NCBI GenBank assembly: GCA_030147845.1
Contig: JASBUN010000064.1
Span: 38,501 to 102,500, forward strand
Direction of reading: 5' to 3'
Length of the DNA stretch: 64,000 bases
From: Gammaproteobacteria bacterium
GTDB taxonomy: Bacteria; Pseudomonadota; Gammaproteobacteria; JASBUN01
The notes beneath the pieces were generated by a model. That model searched no databases and was not told the origin of the DNA. It saw only the letters and a program-made list of their open reading frames with translations. The position numbers and the translations under genes are program-made. Every line of letters starts with the position of its first letter. Positions within the stretch are counted from its first letter, which is position 1. Positions 38,000-47,227 of the stretch are shown here, one piece after another.

Positions 38000-38773
38000 T
38001 CAACCGTTTAATAGTTTATAGATTACCGGCAGCACGATATCAGAGTGTGCGCCGTTGAGCCATGGACGTGCTTCGCGCAACGTGCCGATGCTGCGGATAC
38101 TATCAAGAGCAGCTTGATCCAACACCGAGTAGCCTGAGGTCTGCAGTACCTTCACGCGACTGAGACGGCCATCGGCTTCGATGCGTATACCGAGCCGCAC
38201 CCGGCCTTGCCAGCCGTGATCGCGTGCCACCGGCGGATAGTAGCGGTGAAACGTCAACTGTTGCTGCAAGGCTTCGCGCACGCGCGCGGAGGCGTCCCCG
38301 GCGCGGTTATCGGCGGTATTTGCCGTCACCGGCGTTTCTCGCGCCGGTGTGGCGCTTGGCGCACTTGTCGCGACCACTTGAGCCGGCTTGGCTGGCGTCG
38401 GTGCCGGTAGGGCGGCGGGCTTGGTGTGCGTTACGGCGACGCGCCGCGGCGCATGCGATTTGGATGCGCGCTGTGGGGCGTGGGCGGCAACCACCGGCGT
38501 CGTGGCCGCTGGTTTGACGCTGGCGATTGCTTCGGCGCGAGCGCGCTGGCGTATTTGTTCGCGTACGCCGCGTATGGACTTGCGGTGCGCGCGCGGCTCG
38601 GTGTTGGGCACGGTATGTGGCGACGCTGCGCGCTGTGCGATCAAGTGCACCGAAAGTACGTCGTCGGTGGTGTGCCGGAGCCGCGATGCGCTCGGCCAAA
38701 CAGCTGCCAGCGCGCCGATGTGGACGGCCACCGACAGCAACAGGAAACGCGCGAGCGGACTAGACATGTGCAT
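38000..38773 (-). CDS. TonB-family energy transducer
   Basis: N-terminal TM, Ala/Pro/Lys-rich middle, C-terminal YYPPVARDHGWQGRVRLGIRIEADGRLSRVKVLQTSGYSVLDQAALDSI. Confidence 0.9.
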   Translation of the reverse strand: MHMSSPLARFLLLSVAVHIGALAAVWPSASRLRHTTDDVLSVHLIAQRAASPHTVPNTEPRAHRKSIRGVREQIRQRARAEAIASVKPAATTPVVAAHAPQRASKSHAPRRVAVTHTKPAALPAPTPAKPAQVVATSAPSATPARETPVTANTADNRAGDASARVREALQQQLTFHRYYPPVARDHGWQGRVRLGIRIEADGRLSRVKVLQTSGYSVLDQAALDSIRSIGTLREARPWLNGAHSDIVLPVIYKLLNG

Positions 38774-38957
38774 TGCCTTGGCGTACGGTCACGCCGCGAC
38801 CCGCCGCGCAATGGAGCGGGGCGCTGTGATGGTTTGCCTTGTGGTTGGGCACCGCACTTTCCTGTCAATTCGTTTGCCGGGACGTTGTCGGCCTGGTTTG
38901 TGCGTTGTTTGAACAGCGCCGTCTGGGTCGCCCGCCGCGACACAAACCAGGAGGGAT

Positions 38958-39157
38958 CATTGAGGCCGGTCTCCGGGCTCACGAGCGGATGCCGATTACA
39001 TCCCGGTCTGCTGCCTTCCCATGCCGTTGGGGCACAGTGGCGTGGCGCTGACCTTGACTCGTTTACCGTTGCGGGGGCAGCGTCGGATTTGCCACGGGGA
39101 TGGCGCACCGACTTCCCGTTTCATCCTGGTCAGCGAGCGCTGACCGGAACACCTCGT
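38958..39157 (-). ncRNA. Cobalamin riboswitch (AdoCbl-type)
   Basis: Minus-strand reading: aggtgttccggt...gatgaaacgggaagtcggtgcg...cgctgcccccgcaacggtaaacgag...cgccactg...gcatgggaaggc...gagcccggagaccggcct. This contains the GCCACTG B12-box signature, GGGAAGG and AGCCCGGAGACCGGCC. Confidence 0.92.
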
Positions 39158-39260
39158 ACGGTCCACAATCTAGGGCGGCGCCGGCGCGCTGTCAAGGCGC
39201 CACCGCCGTCTCGGGCGGTGGTGCGCCGACAACTGCTGTGCGAAGCGTTACACTAAGGCC

Positions 39261-40250
39261 ATGGAATCGTCTTTTCTTAATCATCAACATTTCGGAATCA
39301 CTACTATAGACACGGGTTTTAAACGCCGTGGTCTGGTCGCCGCGCATTTGTTGGAAGAAAACGGCCGCGCTGCTTTTATCGACGTCAGTGTCGCGCCGTC
39401 ATTGCCGATTTTGCTGGCGGCGCTGGACGACATTGGTGTCGACCGCGATGCGGTTGATTGGATTTTTCTCACGCACGTCCATTTGGATCACGCCGGTGCC
39501 GCCGGCGTGTTGATGCGCGAACTGCCGCGTGCCCGCCTGGTGGTGCATCCTCGCGGTGTGCGACACATGGTCGATCCATCACAACTGATTGCCGGTGCTA
39601 CCGCCGTTTATGGGCACGACGCGATGCGGGCGGAGTTCGGTGACATCGTGCCGGTCGATGCCGGACGCATCGTCGAAGCGCCGGACATGACCCGTATTGA
39701 CCTCAACGGCCGAGAGTTGCTGTTGTTGGACACCCCCGGTCATGCCAAACATCATTACTGCATATGGGATGAGCGCAGTCGCGGATTTTTCGCTGGAGAC
39801 ACTTTCGGCTTGTCCTATCGCGAGTTCGACAACGCGCGTGGCGCGTTCGTTTTTCCTACTACCACGCCGGTGCAGTTCGATCCTGCGGCTTTGCACGCAT
39901 CGATAGACCAGCTTATGAGCTACGCGCCCGAGCGCATGTATCTGGCGCATTTCGGCTGTGTAACGGATGTCGCCCGGCTGGCCGATGATATGCACAGGCA
40001 AATCGACGCGCTGGCTTCGATGGCACTGGCAGTTGCCGATTCCGGTCACCAGCGCCACGAGCAGTTGGTCGCGGGCGTTACGGCGCAACTATTGCGGGCG
40101 TTGCAGGAGCACGGTTCGGATGTTACACGTGAGCGCGCACTGCAATTAATGGCGCTGGATATCGACTTCAATGCTCAGGGTCTTGGCAGTTGGCTCGACT
40201 ACCGCGCGCGTACGCAGGCGCGGCAAGACGTCTCACAGCGGCAGAAATGA
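39261..40250 (+). CDS. MBL-fold metallo-hydrolase
   Basis: IFLTHVHLDHAGAAGVLMRELPRARLVVHPRGVRHM, LLLDTPGHAKHHYCIWD and GFFAGDTFGLSY. Confidence 0.92.
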   Translation: MESSFLNHQHFGITTIDTGFKRRGLVAAHLLEENGRAAFIDVSVAPSLPILLAALDDIGVDRDAVDWIFLTHVHLDHAGAAGVLMRELPRARLVVHPRGVRHMVDPSQLIAGATAVYGHDAMRAEFGDIVPVDAGRIVEAPDMTRIDLNGRELLLLDTPGHAKHHYCIWDERSRGFFAGDTFGLSYREFDNARGAFVFPTTTPVQFDPAALHASIDQLMSYAPERMYLAHFGCVTDVARLADDMHRQIDALASMALAVADSGHQRHEQLVAGVTAQLLRALQEHGSDVTRERALQLMALDIDFNAQGLGSWLDYRARTQARQDVSQRQK

Positions 40251-40997
40251 GCGTTGCCCGTCGTGCGATATTTGCCGAATGGGATGGCCGTAGGCGCGTG
40301 TGAGCGTTGCGCTATTGAGTATCGTCGAGGCGTCGCCGCACTCGTAGTCGCCGCCGCCGTGAAGCAGCAAAACGTGGCTGCAGAAACGTGTGGCCAGATT
40401 GACGTCATGCAGGCTCATGACAACCGCTTTGCCTGCGCCGGCGGATGCCTGCAGCAGAGTCAGCACTTGTATTTGATGGTGCAGGTCCAAGTGGTTCACC
40501 GGCTCATCGAGTAATAGCAGCGCCGGATCTTGAGTCAGCACTGCAGCCAGCGCCAGACGTTGTTGCTCACCGCCGGACAAGGTGTCACTGAGGCGGGTTT
40601 CCAGGTCACTCAACTCCATCGCACTCAGGGCCCTGCGTGCGATGGCAAGGTCGGCGGAGCTCTCTGCTTGCCACGGCCCGAGGTGCGGATGGCGGCCGAT
40701 GAGTGCCGTTTCCAATACCCTCGATGGGAATGCGCTGCTGCGTTCCTGGAACAGCACGCCGAGTGCACGCGCGCGCTCGCGCTTCGGCCAAGTCGCAAGT
40801 GATCGTCCCTGCAGTAATATGTTGCCGGCATGGATCGGGCGCAATCCGGCCAAACTGTGTAGCAATGTCGTCTTGCCGACGCCATTGCGTCCGAGCAAGG
40901 CCCAACACTGCCCCGGCTCGATGCTGAGATCGAGTTGTTCGCACACCGACTGGCCGGCGATACGAACGTTCAACTGTTGGCATTGGAGCAGCGGCAT
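40233..40997 (-). CDS. FecE/BtuD-type ABC transporter ATPase (probable cobalamin/siderophore uptake)
   Basis: LLGRNGVGKTTLLHSLAG Walker A, LSGGEQQRLALAAVLTQDPALLLLDEPVNHLDLHHQ. Confidence 0.92.
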   Translation of the reverse strand: MPLLQCQQLNVRIAGQSVCEQLDLSIEPGQCWALLGRNGVGKTTLLHSLAGLRPIHAGNILLQGRSLATWPKRERARALGVLFQERSSAFPSRVLETALIGRHPHLGPWQAESSADLAIARRALSAMELSDLETRLSDTLSGGEQQRLALAAVLTQDPALLLLDEPVNHLDLHHQIQVLTLLQASAGAGKAVVMSLHDVNLATRFCSHVLLLHGGGDYECGDASTILNSATLTRAYGHPIRQISHDGQRSFLPL

Positions 40998-40999
40998 GC

Positions 41000-41998
41000 T
41001 CAGCGGTTGCGGCGCAGCAAGTAGAGGAATAGAGGGACGCCGAGTAGCGCGGTTAGCACGCCGACCGGCAATTGCGTTGGTGCGAATGCCGAGCGCGCCA
41101 GCGTGTCGGCCAACACCAACAGGCTGCCCCCGGCCAGCGTCGCCGCCGGTAACAGCAGGCGATGATCAGTGCCGAGCGTTAGCCGAATCATGTGCGGAAC
41201 CACGAGCCCGACGAAACCGATACTGCCGGCTACGGTGACAGCGCCGGCGGTCAGCAATGACGCGATAATATAGATCATGGTGCGCAGGCCGTTGACCGGT
41301 ACGCCCAAAGCGGCAGCCTGTAGCTCGCCGCGAGCGAGCAAATTGAAATCTCGCGCGCGCGGCAGGCATAGCCCCAGGGCGACGCCGAGCAGCACCAGTT
41401 GGGGCAACCACTGCCGGGCGCCGCTGAGGTCACCCATCAGCCAGAACAGCATGCCGGGCAGGTCGCGGCTGGTGCTCATGACCAAAATAAAACTGATCAG
41501 CGCTCCCCATCCGGCGGCGATGACCACGCCGGTGAGCAGCAGGCGCGTGGGCGTCCAACTGCCGCTGCCATGGGCGACACCGAATACCAGCATCATGGAC
41601 AGCAACGCGCCGCCGAAGGCTGCACCGCCGATCCAGGCGCCCGACAGCCCGACGGCGATGGTGGTCAGTGCGCCGGTCGCGGCGCCGCCGGAGATGCCGA
41701 GCACGTAAGGGTCGGCCAGCGGGTTGCGCAACAGCACTTGCATCAAAGCGCCGGCCAACGACAGCATAGCGCCGACCGTGAAGGCGGCGACCGCGCGCGG
41801 CAGGCGCAATTCGAGTACCACGCTGCGGTAGGGCTCGATGCCGGCACCGTGTATCGCCGCCCATAATTGTGGCAACGGCACATGCAGGCTGCCGATCGAC
41901 AGGGCGAGTAACAGGCTGGCTACGGCGATGCCGCCGAGGATCAGTAAGTGCGGCTTGCGGCGCCGGCCGGGTGCCGCCGCGGTGTCGCTCAGGTGCAT
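41000..41998 (-). CDS. FecCD/BtuC-type ABC transporter permease
   Basis: LRLPRAVAAFTVGAMLSLAGALMQVLLRNPLADPYVLGISGGAATGA, VAGSIGFVGLVVPHMIRLTLGTDHRLLLPAATLAGG. Start at ATG 41998. Confidence 0.93.
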   Translation of the reverse strand: MHLSDTAAAPGRRRKPHLLILGGIAVASLLLALSIGSLHVPLPQLWAAIHGAGIEPYRSVVLELRLPRAVAAFTVGAMLSLAGALMQVLLRNPLADPYVLGISGGAATGALTTIAVGLSGAWIGGAAFGGALLSMMLVFGVAHGSGSWTPTRLLLTGVVIAAGWGALISFILVMSTSRDLPGMLFWLMGDLSGARQWLPQLVLLGVALGLCLPRARDFNLLARGELQAAALGVPVNGLRTMIYIIASLLTAGAVTVAGSIGFVGLVVPHMIRLTLGTDHRLLLPAATLAGGSLLVLADTLARSAFAPTQLPVGVLTALLGVPLFLYLLRRNR

Positions 41999-42666
41999 GG
42001 TGAGGCGTGATCCTGGCGTAGACTGATGACGCGCCAACCGTGTTTGACGGCGTGTTGCAGCAGGGTAGGGTCCGGGTCCACCGCCACTGGCTGGCTGACC
42101 TCCCGTAGCAGCGGTAGATCGTTGTGCGAGTCGCTGTAGAACCAACTGCCACGCAGATCTTGCTGGTGCGCGCGCAGCCACTCACGCAGACGCTCGACTT
42201 TGCCTTGCTGATAACACGGCATGCCGGAGATGGCGCCGGTAAAGCGTCCGTCGATCTGTTCCGGTTCGGTGGCAAGCAAGTGCTCGACGCCCAGGCGCTC
42301 AGCAATCGGACCGGTAATGAAGCGATTGGTAGCGGTGATGATGACCAGTATGTGGCCCTGCGCGCTATGCTCAGCCAGCAGGCGACGCGCGGCTGGTAGT
42401 ATGATCGGGTCGATTTTGGCGCGTAGGAACTGTTCGCGCCAGGCGTACAACTGTTGCATCGGATGTTCGGTCAATGGGCGCAGTTGGAAGCGCAGGAAAG
42501 CGTGAATGTCGAGCGTGCCGGCCACGTAGGCGCGATAGTAGCGTTCGTTTTCTTGCTCATAGGCGGGGCCATCGACAATGCCCTGCTCGACCAAAAAACG
42601 CGTCCACAGGTAATCGCTGTCGCCACCGAGTAAGGTGTTGTCGAGGTCGAATATCGCGAGCGTCAT
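41989..42666 (-). CDS. HAD-superfamily (subfamily IB) hydrolase, SerB-like
   Basis: MTLAIFDLDNTLLGGDSDYLW, ILVIITATNRFI and SWFYSDSHNDLPLL. Overlaps the permease gene by 10 bp. Confidence 0.9.
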   Translation of the reverse strand: MTLAIFDLDNTLLGGDSDYLWTRFLVEQGIVDGPAYEQENERYYRAYVAGTLDIHAFLRFQLRPLTEHPMQQLYAWREQFLRAKIDPIILPAARRLLAEHSAQGHILVIITATNRFITGPIAERLGVEHLLATEPEQIDGRFTGAISGMPCYQQGKVERLREWLRAHQQDLRGSWFYSDSHNDLPLLREVSQPVAVDPDPTLLQHAVKHGWRVISLRQDHASPCT

Positions 42667-42879
42667 TGTGGTTAGCGCTGCCTCAGGCGATGAGCTTATC
42701 GGTTCGCGCGCAGGTCGTCGGCGCGCGCAATCCTGCGGATTCTACCGGATGCAGCCCGCGCTGTACCGCGCCGGCGCCCGTCAGGCGGTCGATTTATTCG
42801 GCCCGGTACGATCGATTTGCGATCGTCGTGAGCTTTGTGGAACAATAATACATGGGTAAGGCGCATTGTTGGACTACAA

Positions 42880-43413
42880 GTGATTGACCCAGAAGGATAT
42901 CGGCAAAACGTCGGCATCATCCTGAGCTCCCAGGAGGGTAAGCTATTTTGGGCGCGCCGGATTGGCCAGGATGCCTGGCAGTTTCCGCAAGGCGGTATCG
43001 CCGCACATGAGAGTCCTGAACAGGCCTTGTTTCGTGAACTCACCGAAGAGGTCGGCCTGCTGCCCGCGCATGTGAAAATTCTGGGTTGCACCAAGGGTTG
43101 GCTGCGCTATCAGTTGCCGGCAAACCTCATTCGTCGCTCATCGAGACCATTGTGTATCGGCCAAAAGCAGGTTTGGTATCTCCTGCGCCTGCTCGGTCGC
43201 GAGGAGGACGTGCGCCTCGACACCACGCAAAGTCCCGAATTCGATTTTTGGCGCTGGGTGGATTACTGGCATCCGCTCGACGAGGTGGTGTCGTTCAAAC
43301 GCAAAGTGTACGAAGCGGCATTGCGGCATTTCGAGCCATTGCTGTTTCCGCGCAGTGAGCGTGGTCCGAAGCACCGGCGTTCGCGTAGCGACGGTTCCGA
43401 TTCGTCCGGGTGA
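42880..43413 (+). CDS. rppH: RNA pyrophosphohydrolase
   Basis: [22 protein letters not shown]-like [46 protein letters not shown] Nudix box. GTG start at 42880. Confidence 0.93.
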   Translation: MIDPEGYRQNVGIILSSQEGKLFWARRIGQDAWQFPQGGIAAHESPEQALFRELTEEVGLLPAHVKILGCTKGWLRYQLPANLIRRSSRPLCIGQKQVWYLLRLLGREEDVRLDTTQSPEFDFWRWVDYWHPLDEVVSFKRKVYEAALRHFEPLLFPRSERGPKHRRSRSDGSDSSG

Positions 43414-43583
43414 GGTCGGTTGCCCGCCGCTCGGGCGCCATTGTTGACTCTACGCGGATAATTTTCGATTTGTGGCAGCTATAAACCAGGGCCGGTACCG
43501 ACGCTCCTGGGCGTTGGTGGGCATCCGCTGACGCGGTGTGCGCGTCGATCAACCATTAGTGTCTCCGCTTTGGAATTTCGTTC

Positions 43584-45860
43584 ATGCTAACAACATTGCG
43601 TCGCATCATTCAGGACGTTACCGCTGCCAGTAGCCTGGACGAGGTGCTCAATCTTGTCGTGCACCACGTCAAGAAGTACATGGCGGTTGAAGTCGTTTCA
43701 GTTTATTTAACCGATTTTGAGCGCAAACAGCATGTGCTGATGGTGACCGAAGGGCTCAAGGCCGAGGCAGTCGGAACCGTACGTTTGGGCTTGGACGAGG
43801 GCTTGGTCGGGTTGGTTGCGCAACGCGCCGAGTTGGTGAATTTAGACGACGCGCAGTTGCATCCGCGCTTCAAGTTTTTCTCCGAGTCAGGCGAAGCCAA
43901 ATATCATTCTTTTCTCGGTGTACCGCTCATCCATCAGCGCAAGGTGCTCGGCGTATTGGTGGTACAGCGCAAACTCAAGAGGCATTTTGCCGAAGATCGC
44001 GTCACCTTCCTGATCACCTTGGCGGCACAATTGGCCGGCGCCATCGCGCACGCACAGGCAAGTGACGGCGATAGCGTTTCGCGTATCCGCCATTCGGCCC
44101 GCGAGCGCTTCGTCGCCGGCGTGCCGGGCGCTCCCGGCGTTGGTATTGGCACGGCCGTAGCGGTGTACGCGAGCGTTGGTTTGTCGACGGTGCCGGACCG
44201 CGAAGTTACCGATGTCGAGGCCGAAATCGCCGCATTTCGGGCCGCCGTGAAATCGGCCACCGACGAGATGCGCGGTATGCGCCGGCGTCTGCAACGCGTG
44301 TTGCCGGTGGAGGAACGGGCCTTATTCGATGCCTACGCATTACTGATCAATAGCGACAGCCTGATGAGCGGCACTATTGAGCGCATTCGCGCCGGCAATT
44401 GGGCCCAGGGCGCGTTACGCGAAGTGATTCAAGGCAACGCACGTCGCTTTGAAGATATGGATGATGACTATCTGCGTGAACGCGCAGACGATATTCGTGA
44501 AGTGGGTCGTCGTATTCTGCTGCATCTGCAAAAGCGCGCCAGCACTGAGCGCGATTATCCGCGCCGCACGATTTTGGTTGGCGAAGAGATTACCGCCACG
44601 CAATTGGCCGAGGTGCCGCATAAGCGTCTGGCGGCGGTGGTTTCGGGGCGAGGTTCGAGTTCATCGCATGTCGCGATATTGGCTCGCGCGATGGGTATTC
44701 CGGCGGTAATGGGGGCAGTGGACGTCTCGCCTGCCAAAGTCGACGGGCGCGAGCTGATTGCTGACGGTTATCAGGGCCGCGTGTATATACAACCGTCGGC
44801 AGTGGTGCGCCGCGAGTACGCGCGCCTGCTGCGCGAAGAGAATCGACTCTCGCAAGAGCTCAAGGAGCTTAAGGATCTGCCGGCGGTCACGCCCGACGGC
44901 GTGCGCATTCCACTGTACGTCAACACCGGCCTGCTGGCCGATATTACTCCGTCGCTGAAGAGTGGCGCCGAGGGCGTCGGTTTGTATCGGACCGAATTTC
45001 CATTCGCGATTCGCGAGAGCTTTCCTGGCGAGGAAGAGCAAAGCGAGATCTATGGCCAGGTGTTGCGCGCGTTCGCTCCGCGGCCGGTGATTTTGCGCAC
45101 GCTGGACGTCGGTGGCGATAAGGCGCTGCCGTATTTTCCTGTCGTCGAAGACAATCCGTTCCTGGGTTGGCGCGGCATCCGGATTACCTTGGATCACCCG
45201 GAGATTTTCATTACGCAAATGCGCGCCATGTTGCGTGCCGCGAGCGGCCTGGATAATCTGCATGTACTGCTGCCGATGGTTAGTGACCTTTCCGAGGTTG
45301 ATGAAGCGATGCGCTTGATTAACCAGGCACTCGGCGAACTGAACGAAGAAGGTGTGCCGGTCACGCGGCCGCGCCTGGGTGTGATGATTGAAGTGCCATC
45401 GGCTGTCTACCAAGCCGAAAGCCTGGCGCGGCGCGTGGATTTCTTTTCGATCGGCACCAATGATCTGACCCAGTATTTGTTGGCGGTCGACCGTAATAAT
45501 GCGCGTGTGGCCAAGTTGTTCAATAGTCTGCATCCGTCCGTATTACACGCGCTGGTGCAGGTGATCGATGCCGGGCACAAATACGGTAAAACGGTTAGTG
45601 TCTGCGGCGATCTGGGTGGTGATCCAGCCGGCGCCATACTACTGCTGGGCATGGGTATCGACAGTCTCAGTATGACAGTTGCCAGCCTGCCGCGTGTGAA
45701 GTGGGTGCTGCGAACATTTACACGCCGTCGCGCGCGTGCATTGGCGCAAAAGGCGTTGGAAATGGAAGACTCCGTTTCCATTCGCGCTATGCTCAACAAC
45801 GCGCTGGAACAAGCAGGTCTCGGTAGTTTGGTTTGGACCGGCCGCCGCGGCGAGGAGTAA
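43584..45860 (+). CDS. ptsP: PTS phosphoenolpyruvate-protein phosphotransferase PtsP (GAF-EI-Ntr)
   Basis: N-terminal GAF (LRRIIQDVTAASSLDEVLNLVVHHVKKYMAVEVVSVYL), GRGSSSSHVAILARAMGIPAVMG phosphohistidine site and EI C-terminus (GVGLYRTEFPF, FSIGTNDLTQYLLAVDR). Confidence 0.95.
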   Translation: MLTTLRRIIQDVTAASSLDEVLNLVVHHVKKYMAVEVVSVYLTDFERKQHVLMVTEGLKAEAVGTVRLGLDEGLVGLVAQRAELVNLDDAQLHPRFKFFSESGEAKYHSFLGVPLIHQRKVLGVLVVQRKLKRHFAEDRVTFLITLAAQLAGAIAHAQASDGDSVSRIRHSARERFVAGVPGAPGVGIGTAVAVYASVGLSTVPDREVTDVEAEIAAFRAAVKSATDEMRGMRRRLQRVLPVEERALFDAYALLINSDSLMSGTIERIRAGNWAQGALREVIQGNARRFEDMDDDYLRERADDIREVGRRILLHLQKRASTERDYPRRTILVGEEITATQLAEVPHKRLAAVVSGRGSSSSHVAILARAMGIPAVMGAVDVSPAKVDGRELIADGYQGRVYIQPSAVVRREYARLLREENRLSQELKELKDLPAVTPDGVRIPLYVNTGLLADITPSLKSGAEGVGLYRTEFPFAIRESFPGEEEQSEIYGQVLRAFAPRPVILRTLDVGGDKALPYFPVVEDNPFLGWRGIRITLDHPEIFITQMRAMLRAASGLDNLHVLLPMVSDLSEVDEAMRLINQALGELNEEGVPVTRPRLGVMIEVPSAVYQAESLARRVDFFSIGTNDLTQYLLAVDRNNARVAKLFNSLHPSVLHALVQVIDAGHKYGKTVSVCGDLGGDPAGAILLLGMGIDSLSMTVASLPRVKWVLRTFTRRRARALAQKALEMEDSVSIRAMLNNALEQAGLGSLVWTGRRGEE

Positions 45861-45863
45861 TGC

Positions 45864-46652
45864 TTAACTTGGCCGGCGTAGCCGTCGGTGACTACGCTGT
45901 TTCATACGGTTGCGCAGCCACAACCAACAACCGCTAGCGGCCAGAAACAGCAATAGTAAGGCTGCGCCGTCCATGACGTAGACGCCCCAGTGGCCCAGAA
46001 TGCGGCCGCTATGGATATCGAGCAAGACGCGTTCGAGTGGCAGCCCGTCTCCGCGAAAGCTGCGTAGTAGCCGGCTGCGCAATGCCGCGGGCGGCGCACT
46101 TGGCTGCGACCACAGTATTTCAACGCCGGGGCGTGCCTGCCAACTCGTCAGTGACTCGTCGCCGATCAGAATCTCGTGGGCCGTTTGCATGGCAATTGCG
46201 CCATCGGCGGTTGTGCCGATACGTGCGATGCCGCGCGGTACGCCTTCGACCGCTCCGAGCCGTTCGATCAGTCGACCGTCGTCGGTGAGCAAGCGTATGC
46301 CGTTGGTGGTGGCGACCGCGAATCCCTGCGGCAAGCGCACTATTCCGACCAAATTTGCGCCATCCGCCGGCAACGCCGAGGCATCGAAATAGAGGCGATC
46401 GCCGACACGTGTTACATAGTGGCCTGCGCATGCGTAGCTGACGAACTCTTGCGGTGGCTGAATTCCGTACCAGTTGAGCAGCGCCGACGATTGGACGTGG
46501 CGCTGGCTGAGTTGCAATGCGTCACCGTGGTTGAGCGCTATCCCGGTGAGCGCCAATATGACCACGAACAGCGCAGCGCACAGCCCGATGATACGATGCC
46601 AAACATACAGGGAGTGCAGTTTCCGGCGCTGCTTGCGGCTTGGGTGAGTCAT
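45864..46652 (-). CDS. PepSY-associated transmembrane protein
   Basis: HSLYVWHRIIGLCAALFVVILALTGIALNHGDAL N-terminus, C-terminal VLLDIHSGRILGHWGVYVMDGAALLLLFLAASGCWLW. Confidence 0.85.
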   Translation of the reverse strand: MTHPSRKQRRKLHSLYVWHRIIGLCAALFVVILALTGIALNHGDALQLSQRHVQSSALLNWYGIQPPQEFVSYACAGHYVTRVGDRLYFDASALPADGANLVGIVRLPQGFAVATTNGIRLLTDDGRLIERLGAVEGVPRGIARIGTTADGAIAMQTAHEILIGDESLTSWQARPGVEILWSQPSAPPAALRSRLLRSFRGDGLPLERVLLDIHSGRILGHWGVYVMDGAALLLLFLAASGCWLWLRNRMKQRSHRRLRRPS

Positions 46653-47170
46653 GGCTTGGCCAACGTCTGCTGATCGAAATACAACGCCAGGCGTGCCAGT
46701 TTCTTGATCGCACGCACCGACAGCGTTGCACCCGATATGCCGTCGATGCTGCGATTCAGCGCCAGTTTGGCGTCAAGGCGGGCGCCGCGGAACTGGTCGG
46801 TAAAAAACGGATAACGCACTTCCCAGCCGCGACTTTCCCGGTAGATGAGAACCTTGATGCGTTGTATGCGACCGCGGTTGACGACGATGCCGGTGGTGAT
46901 TGGCTGTTCCTTGCCGATTTCCTGCAGAATCCAGGCGCTGGTTTCGCCGGCGCGCCAGTAGCGAACGCGCAGCGCACTCAGCTCGTGGCCGAGAATTTTG
47001 TCAATAACGGCCTGTTCTTTGCTGGTAATCCACAGCAGGCGAGCGGGCGGTGCGGTCCCGCCGAATGTTTCCAGGAGAAATGCGCGCGGCTCCTGATAGA
47101 CGGCGGCCGCGGCCGACCATGAGCACATCAGCGCGCCGAGGATGAACAGACAACGAATACCGTACGGCAT
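46649..47170 (-). CDS. Exported FMN-binding domain protein
   Basis: Signal peptide, GIVVNRGRIQRIKVLIYRESRGWEVRYPFFTDQFRGARLDAKLALNRSIDGISGATLSVRAIKK. SGATLS is the covalent flavinylation-type motif. Confidence 0.85.
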   Translation of the reverse strand: MPYGIRCLFILGALMCSWSAAAAVYQEPRAFLLETFGGTAPPARLLWITSKEQAVIDKILGHELSALRVRYWRAGETSAWILQEIGKEQPITTGIVVNRGRIQRIKVLIYRESRGWEVRYPFFTDQFRGARLDAKLALNRSIDGISGATLSVRAIKKLARLALYFDQQTLAKP

Positions 47171-47186
47171 GACACGGCCTTCATAG

Positions 47187-47212
47187 AAAAAGGGGCGGCG
47201 CTAAGCCGCCCC
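47187..47212 (-). terminator. Rho-independent terminator of the porin gene
   Basis: Minus strand GGGGCGGCttagcGCCGCCCC followed by a T run (ttttttc), just downstream of the stop at 47228. Confidence 0.85.
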
Positions 47213-47227
47213 GGACTAGGTTAGTGT

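Noticed and set aside
38426-39256. 276-aa plus-strand ORF
   Set aside because: Overlaps the TonB gene and the cobalamin riboswitch on the opposite strand. No plausible domain.
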